In this document: piece after piece, positions 32,276 to 44,765 of the stretch | How positions within the stretch are numbered: the stretch's first letter is position 1 | Layout of the letters: each line of letters begins with the position of its first letter | Source of the DNA: Nephrotoma appendiculata | Taxonomy: Eukaryota; Arthropoda; Insecta; Diptera; Tipulidae | Direction: 5' to 3' | NCBI GenBank assembly: GCA_947310385.1 | Contig: OX371223.1 | Location: 339,096,492-339,160,491 of the forward strand | Length of the DNA: 64,000 nucleotides | Position numbers and translations under genes: made by a program | Notes under the pieces: model-generated | What the model was told of the DNA's origin: nothing | The model's input: only the letters and a program-made list of their open reading frames with translations | The model's database searches: none

Positions 32276-34839
32276 GTAAGTTACTGTTTAAATACAATAA
32301 ATATTAAATTATGAAATATGCGGTATCAGGATGAAAGTATTTTGATGCCGAAAAACTGCTTGATATATTGCTTCGGAACCAATTTTTATAAAAATTGAAT
32401 CGATATTTTCTCCCTCTCCAAGAATAATAAATTCTTAATATTTGAATATTTTATATTGGATTTTGGAAACCTACAGAGAAATTTAATCAATACCCTGAGG
32501 CAAAATTCGCAATTTATTCATTTTTTGCGTATTGACATAGAACCTTGCCCACAGTCATTTCGAATGATTAGGGTATATAGTGAAAATATATAAATTATAA
32601 AATGATATTATTTAAATTTATTTTTCAAAAATTAGTGATCAAAATTTTATTTATTTTGCACAAAATAAAACAATAAATAAAAGTTTTTGATAATTAAAAG
32701 AATATTTTTATCAGTGATATTGTATAGGGTCTGATAAAAATCTTCTTTTAATAATTAAAAATTTTTTACAAATCAACGTGCTGCGAAAAGTGTTCAAAAT
32801 TTTTTTATATTTTTTTGGAATAAATTACAAATTTTTATTTTTTTAAATATTATATATATAAAGTGAAAATAAATAATTATAATAAATTATATAAAAAATA
32901 TATATATTGGCGTACCTAAACCATACTTGTGATTAAATCTGCATCATTTCATTAATCTCATTAAAAAAATTTTATTGACCACAACAATGTTGCTGCACAA
33001 TCATATAAAATCTTACTTGCTCGACATAATTTATATTAAACTCTGTTTTATGATTCACCTTTGACATCAATCATAAAAATAAATTTCCCAAGTCCCATAA
33101 AAATGCATTAAAATAATCATCTCGCAACAATCTCTCCACCTTGATTTAACCCATCATTATTATGAATATATTTTCCATAAATTTTTCGCTCCGTTCACAT
33201 TTTCATTAAAAAAAAAAAGTAAAAAGCAAAAAAAAAACACAAATCTGAATATATAACGAGTTTTTCGCTGTCAAAGAAATTTCAATTTAATGTCGCACAC
33301 ACAGTAGTTAAAAGAAAAACCGCACCAAACAATTTTCATTCGTTCAAACGTTATAATGATAGTTATAAAAATAATAATAAAACTGGTAATAGTAATAATA
33401 GTAATAAATTTTCTTTTTTGCAATAAACAATAATAAAAAAAAACAAAAGAAAAGTAGTTCAAAACAGCTCGTAATATTATAAAAAGAAAATATATAAAAT
33501 TTTCTTTTTAAAACAGGATATTTGAATTTAGTACTTTAAACACACACACATGCGAACACATACATTAAGGGGCCGGAAGACTTTATATATATATAGAATT
33601 TTCATGGTTGAGTGAAAATTTTTATTTTTTTGTGTATAAATTCCCTTTAAAATATCACGAAACAGCACCAACAAAAAACAAAAGAGACATGAAATTGATT
33701 TTATAAATTTGTTTCTATTTTTCGGAGAGGGTAGGGTGGAAATTTTATTTTTGATTGAAAATGTGTTTTAACCCGATTTTGATGTATTTTGTGAAAGCAA
33801 AAGTTCTTTTGTTTTAAAAATAATAAAACTAATTTATTTCTGGAAAAGACATGTTATTGGTTTTGAAATGTTATTGTTGGCTTTTTATATTTTGAGGGTT
33901 TTGCGGTTTTTGTCATATTGTCTCGCTGATTTTTCATGTAAGAGATTTTGATTGGAGGCTACGGTTTTCGATCTTAGATTTTGTTTGCATTGATCAGGAC
34001 CAAACCCATATCTTCCAATTACGCAAATCACTACTTTCTTGACATCTCCTCGGTGGTTTTACAGACAGGCACATGCAAAGGTCTCATTCTTATAATTTTC
34101 GTAAAGATTTGATTGGCTTAATACTTGCAGAGAATCTTATACATAAATCCACTTCCAAATTTTTTAAGAGATTTTTCGAATACTTATTTATTGTGTTAAA
34201 ATTTCTTATTTTTTCAATTTTAAATGAATTGTAATATGTTTTATTTATATTATTATTTATTAAATTTATCATTAGAAACAGAAATAAATAAATCAAAAAG
34301 GTGAAACAATATAAAAAAAATATACTGGTTCTGCCCATTGTATGATATACCACCTCTAGAGCCCGATTGACATGACTTTTTGAATTTTTTTTTCACCATT
34401 ACATTTTTCGACTTGAAATATACGTGAGTTGTGATTTTCAGAAAAATCGGGCCACTAGAACATAGTTCAGGTTTTAATGGGTTAAAAAAAAATGTTGATT
34501 AAATACTTTCCGGGCCCGATATTAAAATTTTCATTCTGATAGTATTGGTCATTGGCTTTATAATATTCGGAAACGTTGGAGAAATAGTTCAGATTAAATT
34601 TCTACTACATCGAATATTAGGTTACGAACAAGTGTCCCAGATAACACCGGTCCTATTCCTACAGTGTAACATATAAAAAGTACATATGTAAACATATAAA
34701 AAGAGGGTAGAATAGAAAACGTATTTTTGTTAAGGGCGGAATGTTCCGATTTCAGACACCTAGCGGAGAAAGATTTAATAGGTTTAATGGCAGATAAGGG
34801 TGTTTATCATCTGTTTATTTAAATCAGTAATATAAGCAT
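32276..34839. other. Quiet intron backbone with simple repeats
   Basis: A/T runs, AT repeats near 32,850-32,910 and 33,585, and a CA-rich patch at 33,540-33,560. No transposon motif or convincing ORF. A CCACCTCTAGAGCCCGATT ... AAATCGGGCCACTAGAAC pair at about 34,350-34,465 is a weak inverted repeat. Confidence 0.4.
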
Positions 34840-35320
34840 AAATAAATGAACTCAAATATCCCCACAAAAATAACCCTAAATGAAGTAATGTCTCAGGATC
34901 TAGGAGGCTAATTCACCGGTCCATTTCTTGAGTACATTTTTATTAAATTTTGTTTTTTAACAAATCGATAGTAGCGTTAGCTGAATGGCTCGTAGCACCA
35001 TCGTACTGAAATCAAAAATAATTGATATTGATGTTTTCCACGTTTTCGAACAAATAATCACTAATCATCGATCTGTAACTTGCTCGGAACTTCTGGATTG
35101 TTTTCGCCCCACATTCTTCAATTCTGTTTGTTGACATAGCCGTTTAAATGAGCCTCAAACAGTAAAAACGGTTGATAATACCTTTGTAGGCGAAAGTAAG
35201 CAAGAGGAGAAAGGGGACTACCGAAAAGGTTGTATATAAAGAACTCATCAGTTTCTACGAGGGAATTCGATGCATTATTCGTGGGTACCCATTTCTTGTA
35301 CACAAAGGGCTGTTTCATCC
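34840..35320 (-). pseudogene. IS630-Tc1-mariner-like transposase relic 3
   Basis: In the minus orientation: FEAHLNGYVNKQN with RMWGENNPEV following (region of the first catalytic residue, usually TDEAHF), SMISDYLFENVENINI, QYDGAT with HSANATIDLL (second), and a degenerate WPPRS-D with a WGYL-like end. The order matches relics 1 and 2. Multiple stops. Confidence 0.75.
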
Positions 35321-35420
35321 CACTTGAGGGTAGGTTGCCACATTTATATAGGTCTACTAACTATACAGAAAAATTAGTTTTAAATAGGTTTACTCCTTTG
35401 GACTTTGATATTTCTATATA

Positions 35421-36506
35421 CAGGGTGATTGGCGCGTGGAACGACAAACTTTTTTTGTCAGATTTGAGGTCATTTGGAAGATTTCATCCCAAAGAACTGA
35501 TGTCCTAAATCCCACGGTAACTTAGATATGATATTTTTAAGTTTTTTTTAATTACCCAAAATTTCGCCTTTAAATGGCCGTACATTTTTTGTTTGCTATC
35601 GTAAAGCGCGATTTACATGATGAAAAAATGTTGTCCCAGCAAAATATTTGCTGTGTATTTAGAGCTGCACACAAATTGTTCGCATTAGTTGAATAGAGAA
35701 AGAGATATAAACTGCCATAAATAATATTTGTTGCCATAAAATATACACGGGTCGATTATATTTTATAGCAGTATTTTTATTTTATGGCAGCACTTGCTCA
35801 AAAAAAAAGACGAAAACGCACAGCAAAATTTTTGCACGATGGTATTCTTTTCTTGTCATACACACGAAAATTTTAATATACCAAAATCTTCTTTTTTTGC
35901 TGGCCAACATTTTTTCATCATGTAAATCGCGCTTAAAGGTACAAAATAACTTTTATTGTATTCTGCGATGTGATTTTATTCTAAATAAATCACTATTTAA
36001 TAAAATTGGTTTAAGAAAAATGACTTATGGACTTCAAAAAATCGTAAATATGTGTAAAAGTATGAAAAATGTCACCTAAATTTATTAAAAAAAATTAAAG
36101 GTTATTTTGAACTTCGCTTGCTTTAAAAAATTCTCCTTTCCAATGGTATACTACATGCCACAGAAAGCACTCATTTTGCGGTCAAAATAAGAAATAATAT
36201 TTTGCCGCGGTCAGGGTTATGAAAATACATTTTAAATTAAGCCCATAAGCCATCCATCTTAAACCACTTGTATTAAAAAATGATTTAGAATAAAATCATA
36301 TTGCAGAATACAATAAAAGTTATTTCGACTACAAACAAAAAAGGTATGACCATTTATAGGCGAGCTTTTGGGTAATTTAAAAAAAAATTAAAAATATCAT
36401 ATCTCAGTTACCGTAGGACTTAGGACATTAGTTTTTTGGGATCTCTTCTAAATGACCACCCAATCTGCCAAAACATCTTGTCGGTCCATGCGCCAAACAC
36501 CTTGTG
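35421..36506. mobile_element. MITE family C with long inverted arms, host to MITE D
   Basis: The left arm begins CAGGGTGATTGGCGCGTGG and the right arm ends with the inverse of ACAAGGTGTTTGGCGCATGG, flanked on both sides by TATA. The arms share a segment with GATGTCCTAAATCCCACGGTAAC and ATATGATATTTTTAA, then continue past the insertion of MITE D through ATAACTTTTATTGTATTCTGC. Total arm length is about 300 bp or more. No transposase inside; short ORFs are arm artefacts. TA flanks suggest a Tc1/mariner-type mobiliser, inferred only. Confidence 0.75.
35605..35933. mobile_element. MITE family D, Harbinger-like, 3-bp TAA duplication
   Basis: The 329-bp element has ends AGCGCGATTTACATGATG and its inverse, extending through AAAAAATGTTG. 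TAA occurs directly before (35,602-35,604) and after (35,934-35,936). A TAA/TTA target duplication with a short non-coding body is typical of PIF/Harbinger MITEs. It is inserted in the left arm of MITE C, so it is younger. Confidence 0.82.
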
Positions 36507-37383
36507 TATATGGTAGGCAGTGTTTTTACAGCTGAGTATTCAAAAAGAGCACGAAGCGTATATAAATGTAAAGTGGCATCTGGCTTGTGTACGCGTTGCA
36601 TGATCCTATGAACTTTTTATTATATGCGCCTATCATAGAAGTTATTTGCCATTTCACAAAATGTATGGCTCTTTGGCAAGATAAATATGTGCCTTGTCGA
36701 GTAACTCAAAATTGACCTTTTAACTGCCCTCCAACTTGCGCAAAATCTGTTTGCTTCTATGGATGAATTTAAAGATGACAGGAGATTTGTTGATGGTATC
36801 GTGCTGGTCTTATTGAGAAGAGATATCTTTAGCAGCGTTCATCTTGACTGGGGTAACTGAACTATTAAATTTCTGGCCCCCTCCTACAAATTTTATACGT
36901 ACACCAATATTTTTCGTATTTTGAACCATGGTGAATTTTTTGTCAGAATCATTTAGAATAATATCGTCTTAACTGGCTTAAAATTACTGGCTTAAGAACA
37001 TCAACAAATTTGAATTTGCATCGGTCAATTTTCCATAATTTTAACGTGACAATTGGGTATAAAGAAAAATGTGTAACTTCATTTCAAATTATACAAAAAC
37101 ATTATAAAATACAACATAAGTATTTTTTATAATTAAATATTCCATTTAAAATTTAAGAACATTTTAATTTAATAAGAAACTTGGCGTACTGAAGGCAAAA
37201 TTGACAAACGTTGATGTTAGAGATAAAAAAACACTCAAACGAAAACAAATATCGTAGCAGAACAACATCTCTGAAAAAAAGTTTAGGGAATTTGAGAACC
37301 ACATAATCAATTTATTTGTAGTTGTAGACGAGAACTTATAATTTGTCATACATTATAATTCTGAATCCCAAACAAATAAAGAA
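36507..37383. other. Intron with unassigned minus-strand reading stretch
   Basis: The minus strand around 36,600-36,850 has long open but shifted readings (STNLLSSLNSSIEANRFCA, SYSTRHIFILPKSH) that look retroelement-like. I cannot assign them. The remainder is AT-rich. Confidence 0.3.
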
Positions 37384-38050
37384 ACCGACCTTATTTCGAA
37401 GATACATTATACTATTCATCCTAAACCTAAGTCAATTAAATTTCCAGATGCTAAAATTTCATCTTTCGATGGCAGTGATCCCACACAATGGGTAACATTT
37501 CATGATACGTATGTTACAGTTATTCATAGAAATGAAAACTTAGATGAAATTGTTGAATTCACTTATTTGTTAAATACACTTCGTATTGAAGCTACAGAAT
37601 CAGTAGGCCCAAGAAGGTGAATTAAGCAGACCTTTAAACGACACTCAAAAGTTCTTGACACTCAAAGTTAAAATTGATGAACTGTCACAACTAATTATTC
37701 TCAAAATAATCAGTAAATTAGATAGCAATCTCGTGACGAATGGGACGAGTCAATTAATCGCAACCAACAACCGAATGGTTCAAATTATTTTTTGAAAAAA
37801 ATGCCGTGTTTTTTGAATCAAAAACTCAACAATAAAACCTGGTAATACATTTAACTGGTAAAACTTAGCCGAAAATTGAGACACCGATAAAAAAATTAAG
37901 GAAGCAAGAGATTGCTGTAACTGCATGAAGCCAAATCACAAAACGTTCGATTATCGATCAACTCGATGCAAAATTTGACATAATTCTCAAAACTCTATTT
38001 ACAATTTTGATTACCCAAACAACCTGAATCTAACGAAAACGTAATTCAAA
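37384..38050 (+). pseudogene. BEL/Pao-type gag fragment
   Basis: The frame reads IKFPDAKISSFDGSDPTQWV, then FHDTYVTVIHRNENLDEIV and FTYLLNTLRIEA. This is the LPxxxLPxFxGxxxxWxxFxDxFxxxVHxNxxLSxxxKFxYL pattern at the start of BEL/Pao gag proteins. After stops and shifts a knuckle-like CCNCMKPNHKTFDYRSTRCK appears at about 37,910-37,970. No LTRs located, heavily decayed. Confidence 0.7.
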
Positions 38051-38289
38051 ACCAAATGTCATCAACGATTCCATCGGCCAATTCGTTCAGATTTCGAATT
38101 AGCATCTAGATTTCAAAAATAATTATTCCTGTTTAAATTTTAGAAAACTAACCAGGTCTACTCCTGTCAGTTGGCTGGACTCTGTCATTTTTTGCAAATG
38201 CAATAAACTTTCCAATTCCATTACAAAAATTGAAAAACTTGCTATGGTCCCTGGGTTCTAAGCCATCTTCAAATTAAAGAAAAACTTTT

Positions 38290-38825
38290 AAGTATATGAA
38301 GATTCGTTGTTTGTGTTGATTCGTAATAGTAAATTTGCCTGGGCTGTAGGTATCTATCCTGGACTCTAGCTAAATAAATTCGTGTATCAAAACTCATCAT
38401 TTAAGTGCAATATATTTTCCAAAAGAGAAAGTTGATATGAATTCCGGAGAACCGATTTCGGCCAAATATTACTGGAACCTCCCAATTTATGGAAAATGAT
38501 TAAGGATGGAGTTCCACCCCGATCAATTAATTTGTCTGAGCTGTACAGAGGCCGAATTTAAATTTAAAAACATATTTTTGCTTTATTTTTGCAAAACTGA
38601 ACTGGCTCGTTGGATTGTTGCAAACCTAATTTTTTTACTACTCAGTCATTTTTCACGTAAATGATAAATACTTTTCAAAATATTTGCAAAAAAAGGTAAA
38701 AGCTCCTATCGAAGCTGGTTCTACCCGAGGACCGATCTAAGCCAAAAATTACCCCAACTTAAAGATAAAGCTTAAGTATGAAGTTTCACTCCAATCAGTC
38801 AATCCGTCTGGGCTGTAGTGAACCA
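38290..38825. repeat. Two diverged ~270-bp tandem units
   Basis: Segment one (ACCGATTTCGGCCAAATATT ... CCCGATCAATTAATTTGTC, then TGAGCTGTA, ending near 38,550) and segment two (ACCGATCTAAGCCAAAAATT ... CCAATCAGTCAATCCGTC, then TGGGCTGTA, ending near 38,818) are alignable. Their ends are spaced about 270 bp apart. A further GCCTGGGCTGTAGG at 38,337 may be the end of a third unit. No coding sense. Confidence 0.5.
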
Positions 38826-40385
38826 ACAACATTTAGTATGCACGACACCACGCATTCACAAAGAGACTCACACAAATTTTTTTAAAAGCTACCTTTTAAA
38901 CTTCGGCGATACAGCGATTGGTAAATCTGCGAAAATATCTAGGTCCTAGAATCTAGAAAAAATTTCTATGATCACTAGTTGGCAGTTGTTTATTGAGGCT
39001 AACGTCCATTGTGGGTAGAGAATTGTTTATGTTGCAGATAAAATTACCTGAATTGTTTATCGTATATTGTTTATCTACCAGTTTGGGTTTTAATATTGAT
39101 CTTCTCTGCATAGTTTTACCTTCAACGGCCATCGGTAGCACCGTGGTTGGCGATGAAATGTATGATTTTAGAAATCCTTGAATCAGTAGTTGTTTAAAAT
39201 GCACTATTTGATCTGCTAGTGTCTTCGACTGAGGTTTTTTTGAATGTATCATACGTTTGTCTCAAACTTGGTTGTGTCTCCGGGTTTTGAAAAACGATTT
39301 TTCAGAAATATTTAACTGAAAAACATTCTGCTTCCCTTAGTTTATTTTTAAACTGTGAACTTCTAAATAGTTAAGGTTGGTGGTTACAGGCTGAACATTC
39401 AACTATGGCGCTGGATTTGGTGAGTATAAATATTTTGTTAATTAATTTTTTTTGACATATTTTATAGCAGCATCACAAATTTCAACGCATATCGCATATC
39501 GTTAAATTAAAAAAATTATTAATGGATTTGGTAGCCCATAATTTTTTCGTTTCTGTTTCCATCCGAAAGGCTTCCGAATTAAATAGAAAACAAAAAATTT
39601 AACTGACGCACCCTTCGAGTAGTACTCAAAATTAGTACCATGGCGCTGGAAGCAGATATTTTTTTTCTGATATGGGTTTATTCTTTGAAAGGTGTTTGAT
39701 CTAGGAACAATATGTTAAGAACATTTTAATTAACAATGTGTCGTACATCATTGTGAGGTTTTTGAAGAAATTCAAAAATTTGGCCATGACGATTGAGGCA
39801 CACACAATTCTTTTAATTCTAATAATCATGTTACGCAAAGTTTGGAATTTTGTTTTTTTATTGTTATCACTATTTTAGTTCACAGATCGGCTGTTTGGGC
39901 GCTAGTGGCAAATTATTAGTTAATTATAGAAAATATACGCGTCACCATTGGTACACTTTTGCAAAATGCCGCTAAATATTTCAAAATTCTTTGAATAGAT
40001 GAAGACAAATACTCAAATAAAATTTCCCTCGGTGGGTTGTTGGACTCCAAGGACTCTCGCAGTTTGACTTAAGTCATTTTGTAATTTAGCAAATTTTCTA
40101 AAATGAATTTCATAAATCATCCCACAAAATTTTTAAGTGTTTTAGTAATGGCTGTAATAGACGGAGAGTTGGTCAGTTCTATTGTTTACAAAGCCAGGTT
40201 CATATGTCTGCCACGTTCATATAAATTATTATATATTACTCTTATTTTAGCTGCCCGTTCTGCCTGGGCACTTGTAATGGGAGTCTGCAGATGATGAATC
40301 TCATTGTATTTGTCGGTTTCCTGAATTTGTAACGAAATTTTACGGCATAATTGCTTTTTTATTTTCTTTATTTTATATTTTTTAA
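38826..40385. other. Intron, nothing firmly recognised
   Basis: A 99-residue minus ORF at 38,953-39,252 has no match I know. ATGGCGCTGGA occurs at about 39,403 and 39,640 in different surroundings, possibly a chance duplication. The rest is AT-rich. Confidence 0.3.
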
Positions 40386-40390
40386 TATTA

Positions 40391-41215
40391 GGTGTGTAAG
40401 TAGAAACTAGACTCTGAAGTTGGTTGCATTAAAACACACATGAACGCATCCAAATCGCCCGTTGAGACGCAAATTCGACTTTGAGTGAACATTCTGTGAG
40501 TAACAGAAAAAAGCAGTAAGTCAACAGCAAAAAAGTGGTTTGCAAGATTTCGTGATGGCAGTTTTAGTCTTGAGGACAAGCCACGTCCAGATGCAATAAA
40601 ACAATTTGAAGACGAAGAAAGAAGGTAAATGGGTTCCTCATAAACTGACCGAAGAAAATAAAACCGAAGCGTTGACATCTGCACAAATTTGCTTTCTCGG
40701 TACAACAGAAAGAATTTTTTGCACAAAATCATTACGGGTGATGAAAAGCGAATTTTGTACGATAATCCTAAACGTAGAATACTATGGTTTGAACCAGGCC
40801 AGCCATCAACATCAGTTGCAAAAAAGAATATTCATGCCAATAAAGTGTTACTGTGTGTCCAGTGGGATTGGAAAGTAGCCATTCACTACGAGCTTCTGAA
40901 ACCTGGTCAATCTGTTACAGCTGAACGTTGCCAGGCCAAATTGATCAAATCAAGTAATACTCTAGAGGAAAAAAAACCATGTACCTGCCAAGAAAGGCGG
41001 AAGGTTATAAAGCTGCAAGACAACGCTCGTTCAGATACAGCCACATCAACCCAGGAACTAATCTTCTCCTTAGTCTGGGAAGTTTTACAGCGTACGGCGC
41101 ATTTTCCAGACTTGGTTCCCAATGATTACTACTTATTCAGATCGATGTTATTATATTTGAAAGACACCAAGTTTCTATCTCGAAGGCATTCATCATATAA
41201 TGGCGAATAGTTCGT
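40391..41215 (+). pseudogene. Decayed mariner transposon copy 2
   Basis: Starts with AGGTGTGTAAGTAGAAA just after TTAT-rich DNA. An early scrap reads KKWFARFRDGSFSLEDKPRP (second HTH of mariner). The main frame, from about 40,620 and then 40,689-41,210, gives EGKWVPHKL, HKIITGDEKRILYDNPKRR (first Asp), KVIKLQDNARSDTAT (second; the usual His after DNARP is changed) and FPDLVPNDYYLFRSM (third Asp). About 170 residues are in one frame, and two or three lesions lie upstream. The 3' inverted repeat is not found. Related to copy 1 at 4,078 but not identical. Confidence 0.85.
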
Positions 41216-42329
41216 TAATTAATCTTTGTTAAAATCATATTTTCAATAAAGTTGAAATTGGCCAAAAAAGCAAAGATTCTTGATGAATTAAAGCCAATTG
41301 TTTTTGGTAGTGATCCTTAAATTTATACTTCCACAACATGTTCAAATTTGAAGGCAATGTCTGGAAAATTGAGAGTAACAACAGTACCGGGTTTTCAGTT
41401 AGAACCTTGGCACTCCGAAAATAACATATTTTTTTACAAAACAGATTCTAATAGATCTTAGAAGCTTGTCAATTAAAATTGGCATAATTAATAACACTGT
41501 GCTAGTTGAAAAATGTGACAAGCTGGGCACCCAGGGGGTAAACCTATACTTGCTAAGAGCGTTCTTTACTAAATTAAATTTGTTATTGAACCTAACCTAA
41601 AAATTAAATTTCAATGTGTCTATTTATATATGATTTCTTTATCATTCGAACCCATACCTAATAGAAAACTTGGTATTTGCATAGCAAACAATTCCTGGCC
41701 ATCTATTGGCAATTTTCTGAGTTAATTTTCATAATTTTTTTTGGAAATTATTTTTTCTATAATTTAAAATTAAAATATTTAAAAACAAACAAAACTAGGC
41801 ACGAGATTATAGATTTAACTTTATTATTGCGAAAAAAATTAGGTCTATTGATGTTGTAAATTCTGATCGAGCTTGCACAACTTCTACAAGTTTAGAGAAA
41901 AGGAAAAAAACTAAGCACGAGTTTTCCAAAATAGCTCTGGAATATCAAAAAACTATTGAGGAAAATGTTCCCGCAGATGCTTATCGAAGCTACACAACTT
42001 ATCCTTACTTTAGTAAAGAACACTCGTAAGATAAATCAAAATAGAAAAATTGCATATAAAATCATCTATCCATTAAAGTTATAAAATCATAAATTAAGTT
42101 TTATAAAATTTTGCATCTCTAAGAGGCATTAACCCCTTAGATCATTAAGTTGGTCGACGATACAGCTGGTCTGCTTGAAAAAACTTTTGATCTGTTAGTA
42201 ACAAAGACGGAACCGTAGCCTCCTTTTGATTTATTGCGTTGGGCACGCTTTGCATATCTTATCTTACTAGGCTTTATGTATGGCTTAGTTTATACTGTTT
42301 TTCAGGCAAGGCTCTGGTAAACTTAAGTA
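41216..42329. other. Intron with an unassigned + strand reading
   Basis: Around 41,790-42,030 (+) a reading with NKTRHEIIDLTLLLRKKLG and, in a shifted frame, KRKKTKHEFSKIALEYQKT looks protein-like, perhaps another transposon scrap. The rest is AT-rich without structure. Confidence 0.3.
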
Positions 42330-43007
42330 TACTTAATTTTGGAATATTCTCAAAAATTCCGCGAAGCTGTGCTATAATCCTTGAAACCTATTGTCGGTAT
42401 TTCTAATACGTTATACGGTTGATTCTGATTTATGGGTTTAATAAACGAATTAAGGAGATTGGGGAACGTACTTCCTTCTATCTCCTGAATGCAGTACCAA
42501 GGAACCGAGAATTTCATCACTACCCAGTAAACCATAAGTCATATATTATTTTTTGTTTCATCATATATCGGTCTTAAGTTAGTCAGTTTGGAGGTTTGAC
42601 ATCACAATTCGATCACCAGGTTGACCACTACCTAGCAAAACATCATAAATTAGACTTTCGTGCGACTCGAAGTCATAAGGCCTCATACATTGATTTTTCT
42701 TATGACTATATAAAAATTAGATTTTTTAGTTTCGAATAACATTATTCAGAAAATGTTTCGAATGTCATAAAGCGGTCAATTATACTGGTTGGTATAATTT
42801 TAAAAGTCGTATATTGGTTTTGTACTTGGTACATAGTCATAGTGAACCATATATCAACTTTTTGAATTATAAACAATTAATTTGATTTATTCATATGTTT
42901 TATTTATGTGTCTAATATGTCATCAAAATATGGTTTATTGTAATTTAATGTCCTACAATTTTAAATTTAATTATTCACTATATTTTTAACATTTCACACT
43001 CGATAAA

Positions 43008-44196
43008 ATGGATAAATCTCAAAAATTTATTTAATTGGAAAAAATTAGAACAAAGTGATACCAGCGAAGACGCTACAGAAAATTATCTGCGGAAAAATTG
43101 AAAATATTCAACAAAAGGTTTGAATCTAATGTTAATCAAAATCAGAGTCAAAAGCAATGCAATTTGGAAAGTGAAATCTCACCAAACCATCGTCCTACAA
43201 CATCGGGGTGAAGTCAAATGTCCAATCAGCCGACATCAATATATTTAATTAATGACTTTCTAATGGTGATTGTGGCAGAGATAGCACGACTAGATGATGT
43301 AGATAGCACAACTTGTTACGATAGTTATTTTAATTCAAATGAAAGTATATCAGACGATGAACTTGAAAATACCGATACCAATAAGGTCTTCTCTAATTCG
43401 TTTGTCAGTGCTGAAGAAAATATACCGCTGAATCAATTTTTGAAATTCTGGACACATCAATATAATATAAACCAAGCTGCATTAAAACCTTTGATAAATT
43501 ATTTAAATACAAATTTCCAAACAAAACTTCAAAGTGATCCAAAAACTGTAACGCAAACTCCTCGTAACACAGGCCAATGGTTAATTAAAATAGAAGGTGG
43601 GGAATATTGGCATCAGGGACTTGAGGAATGTTTAGGATCATGCTTTATAAATCGAAAAGATACTATTTCGATATTTTTAAACATAAATATAGATGGATTA
43701 CCAATTTTTCAAAGCTTAAAAGCAGAATTTTGGCCGATTCTTTTTAATATATATATGAAATACCAGAATTTGAACCTATGATAATCGGGGTATTTTATGG
43801 AACAACAAAACCAAAGAATTTTTAACGCCATTTGTAAACGAAATAATTATAGAAATATAGAGTGGGCGGTTGTCACTGGTTCAACTAGCAAATCGACTTT
43901 CTGAAGCTACGAAACGTGTCGTACCCATGGTTTCCAAAACCAATTATTCAATTTTCATATCACCTTTAACACCTAATGAACTAATCTGCAATAAAAATAA
44001 TTTAGTTTTAAAAAATACATTTGAAAATAGGTGGTTTTTAAACCTGAACAAACATATTATTGCAATGGAATATGCGGTTGAGCTAAATGGAAACCAGTTC
44101 ATTTACGGCCACAAAATAAAATACCGTGAAGATTTTTTCGTGAATCCCATAGAATCTTCTAATATTAATGTATTTTATACTATAGATTGTACGTAA
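43008..44196 (+). pseudogene. Transposase-like gene of element G, decayed
   Basis: Readable pieces: a basic start from the ATG near 43,008 (RRRRYRKLSAEKLKIFNK), the 43,218-43,781 frame with an acidic linker and LNINIDGLPIFQSLKAEFWP, a short FYGTTKPKNF / LTPFVNEI segment in other frames, and 43,870-44,196 with RWFLNLNKHIIAMEYAVELN and IKYREDFFVNPIESSNINVF. These blocks (IDGLPxxxSxxxxFWPIL, a GxxxGxxKPKNxxEFL strand, a DFFxxPxxSSxxNIY end) recur in uncharacterised repeat proteins of arthropods and cnidarians. The catalytic centre seems deleted between 43,860 and 43,900. Confidence 0.6.
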
Positions 44197-44631
44197 TTTA
44201 GTATAAGTGAATTGCACCCGATTAATTCAATACCGTGCAAGTTATTTGCAATAAAATATGAGAACGCCCATGTTGTGCTTATGCCGCTACAACATACGTT
44301 ATTCTAAAATCTTGTTGACAAAAAATATAGTAAAACTTAATTGTATACGTGTTTAAACTTATTTGTAATACAATTTTGATTGCACTGAGTTTTGAGGTTA
44401 AAACTCAACTTGCATGTTGATTCTCTTTTCGTGTCGTATATTCACTTTATATTGAAAAACCAACTAATCACCATTTAATATATGGATCTCCCTTTAACAC
44501 ATTGGATCTAATTACTAAATATTTTCTTTGTCTATAGTAACATATTGGTCATATTATAACATTATATAGATCATATTAAAATGATTATCATATTACATAT
44601 TACAAAAAAAATCTATTATAACATACAGCAT

Positions 44632-44765
44632 GAGTAGCTTGAATGGTTAGTGTGCTACGTTTGTATGAGATCCCGCAAAAATGAAAGAGTTCGAATCCTG
44701 GTCGCAGTCGTCTTGTGTGAAAGTAAGTAAATAATCAAATTAAGTTACATAGTCATTATAAATTA
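44632..44765 (+). repeat. tRNA-derived SINE, family S2
   Basis: TAGCTTGAATGGTTAGTGTG is an A-box region and GAGTTCGAATCCTGGTCGC a perfect B box, spaced as in a tRNA with a disordered anticodon region. It lies inside element G and is followed by AT-rich sequence. Not a plausible functional tRNA, because the acceptor stem does not pair. Confidence 0.65.

Noticed and set aside
43218..43781. Host protein-coding gene
   Set aside because: It sits within a TIR-bounded element with target duplication and shows recurrent-transposase motifs and frameshifts.
44632..44710. Functional tRNA gene
   Set aside because: Good B box, but no proper anticodon arm or acceptor pairing; it lies inside a transposon and fits a SINE.
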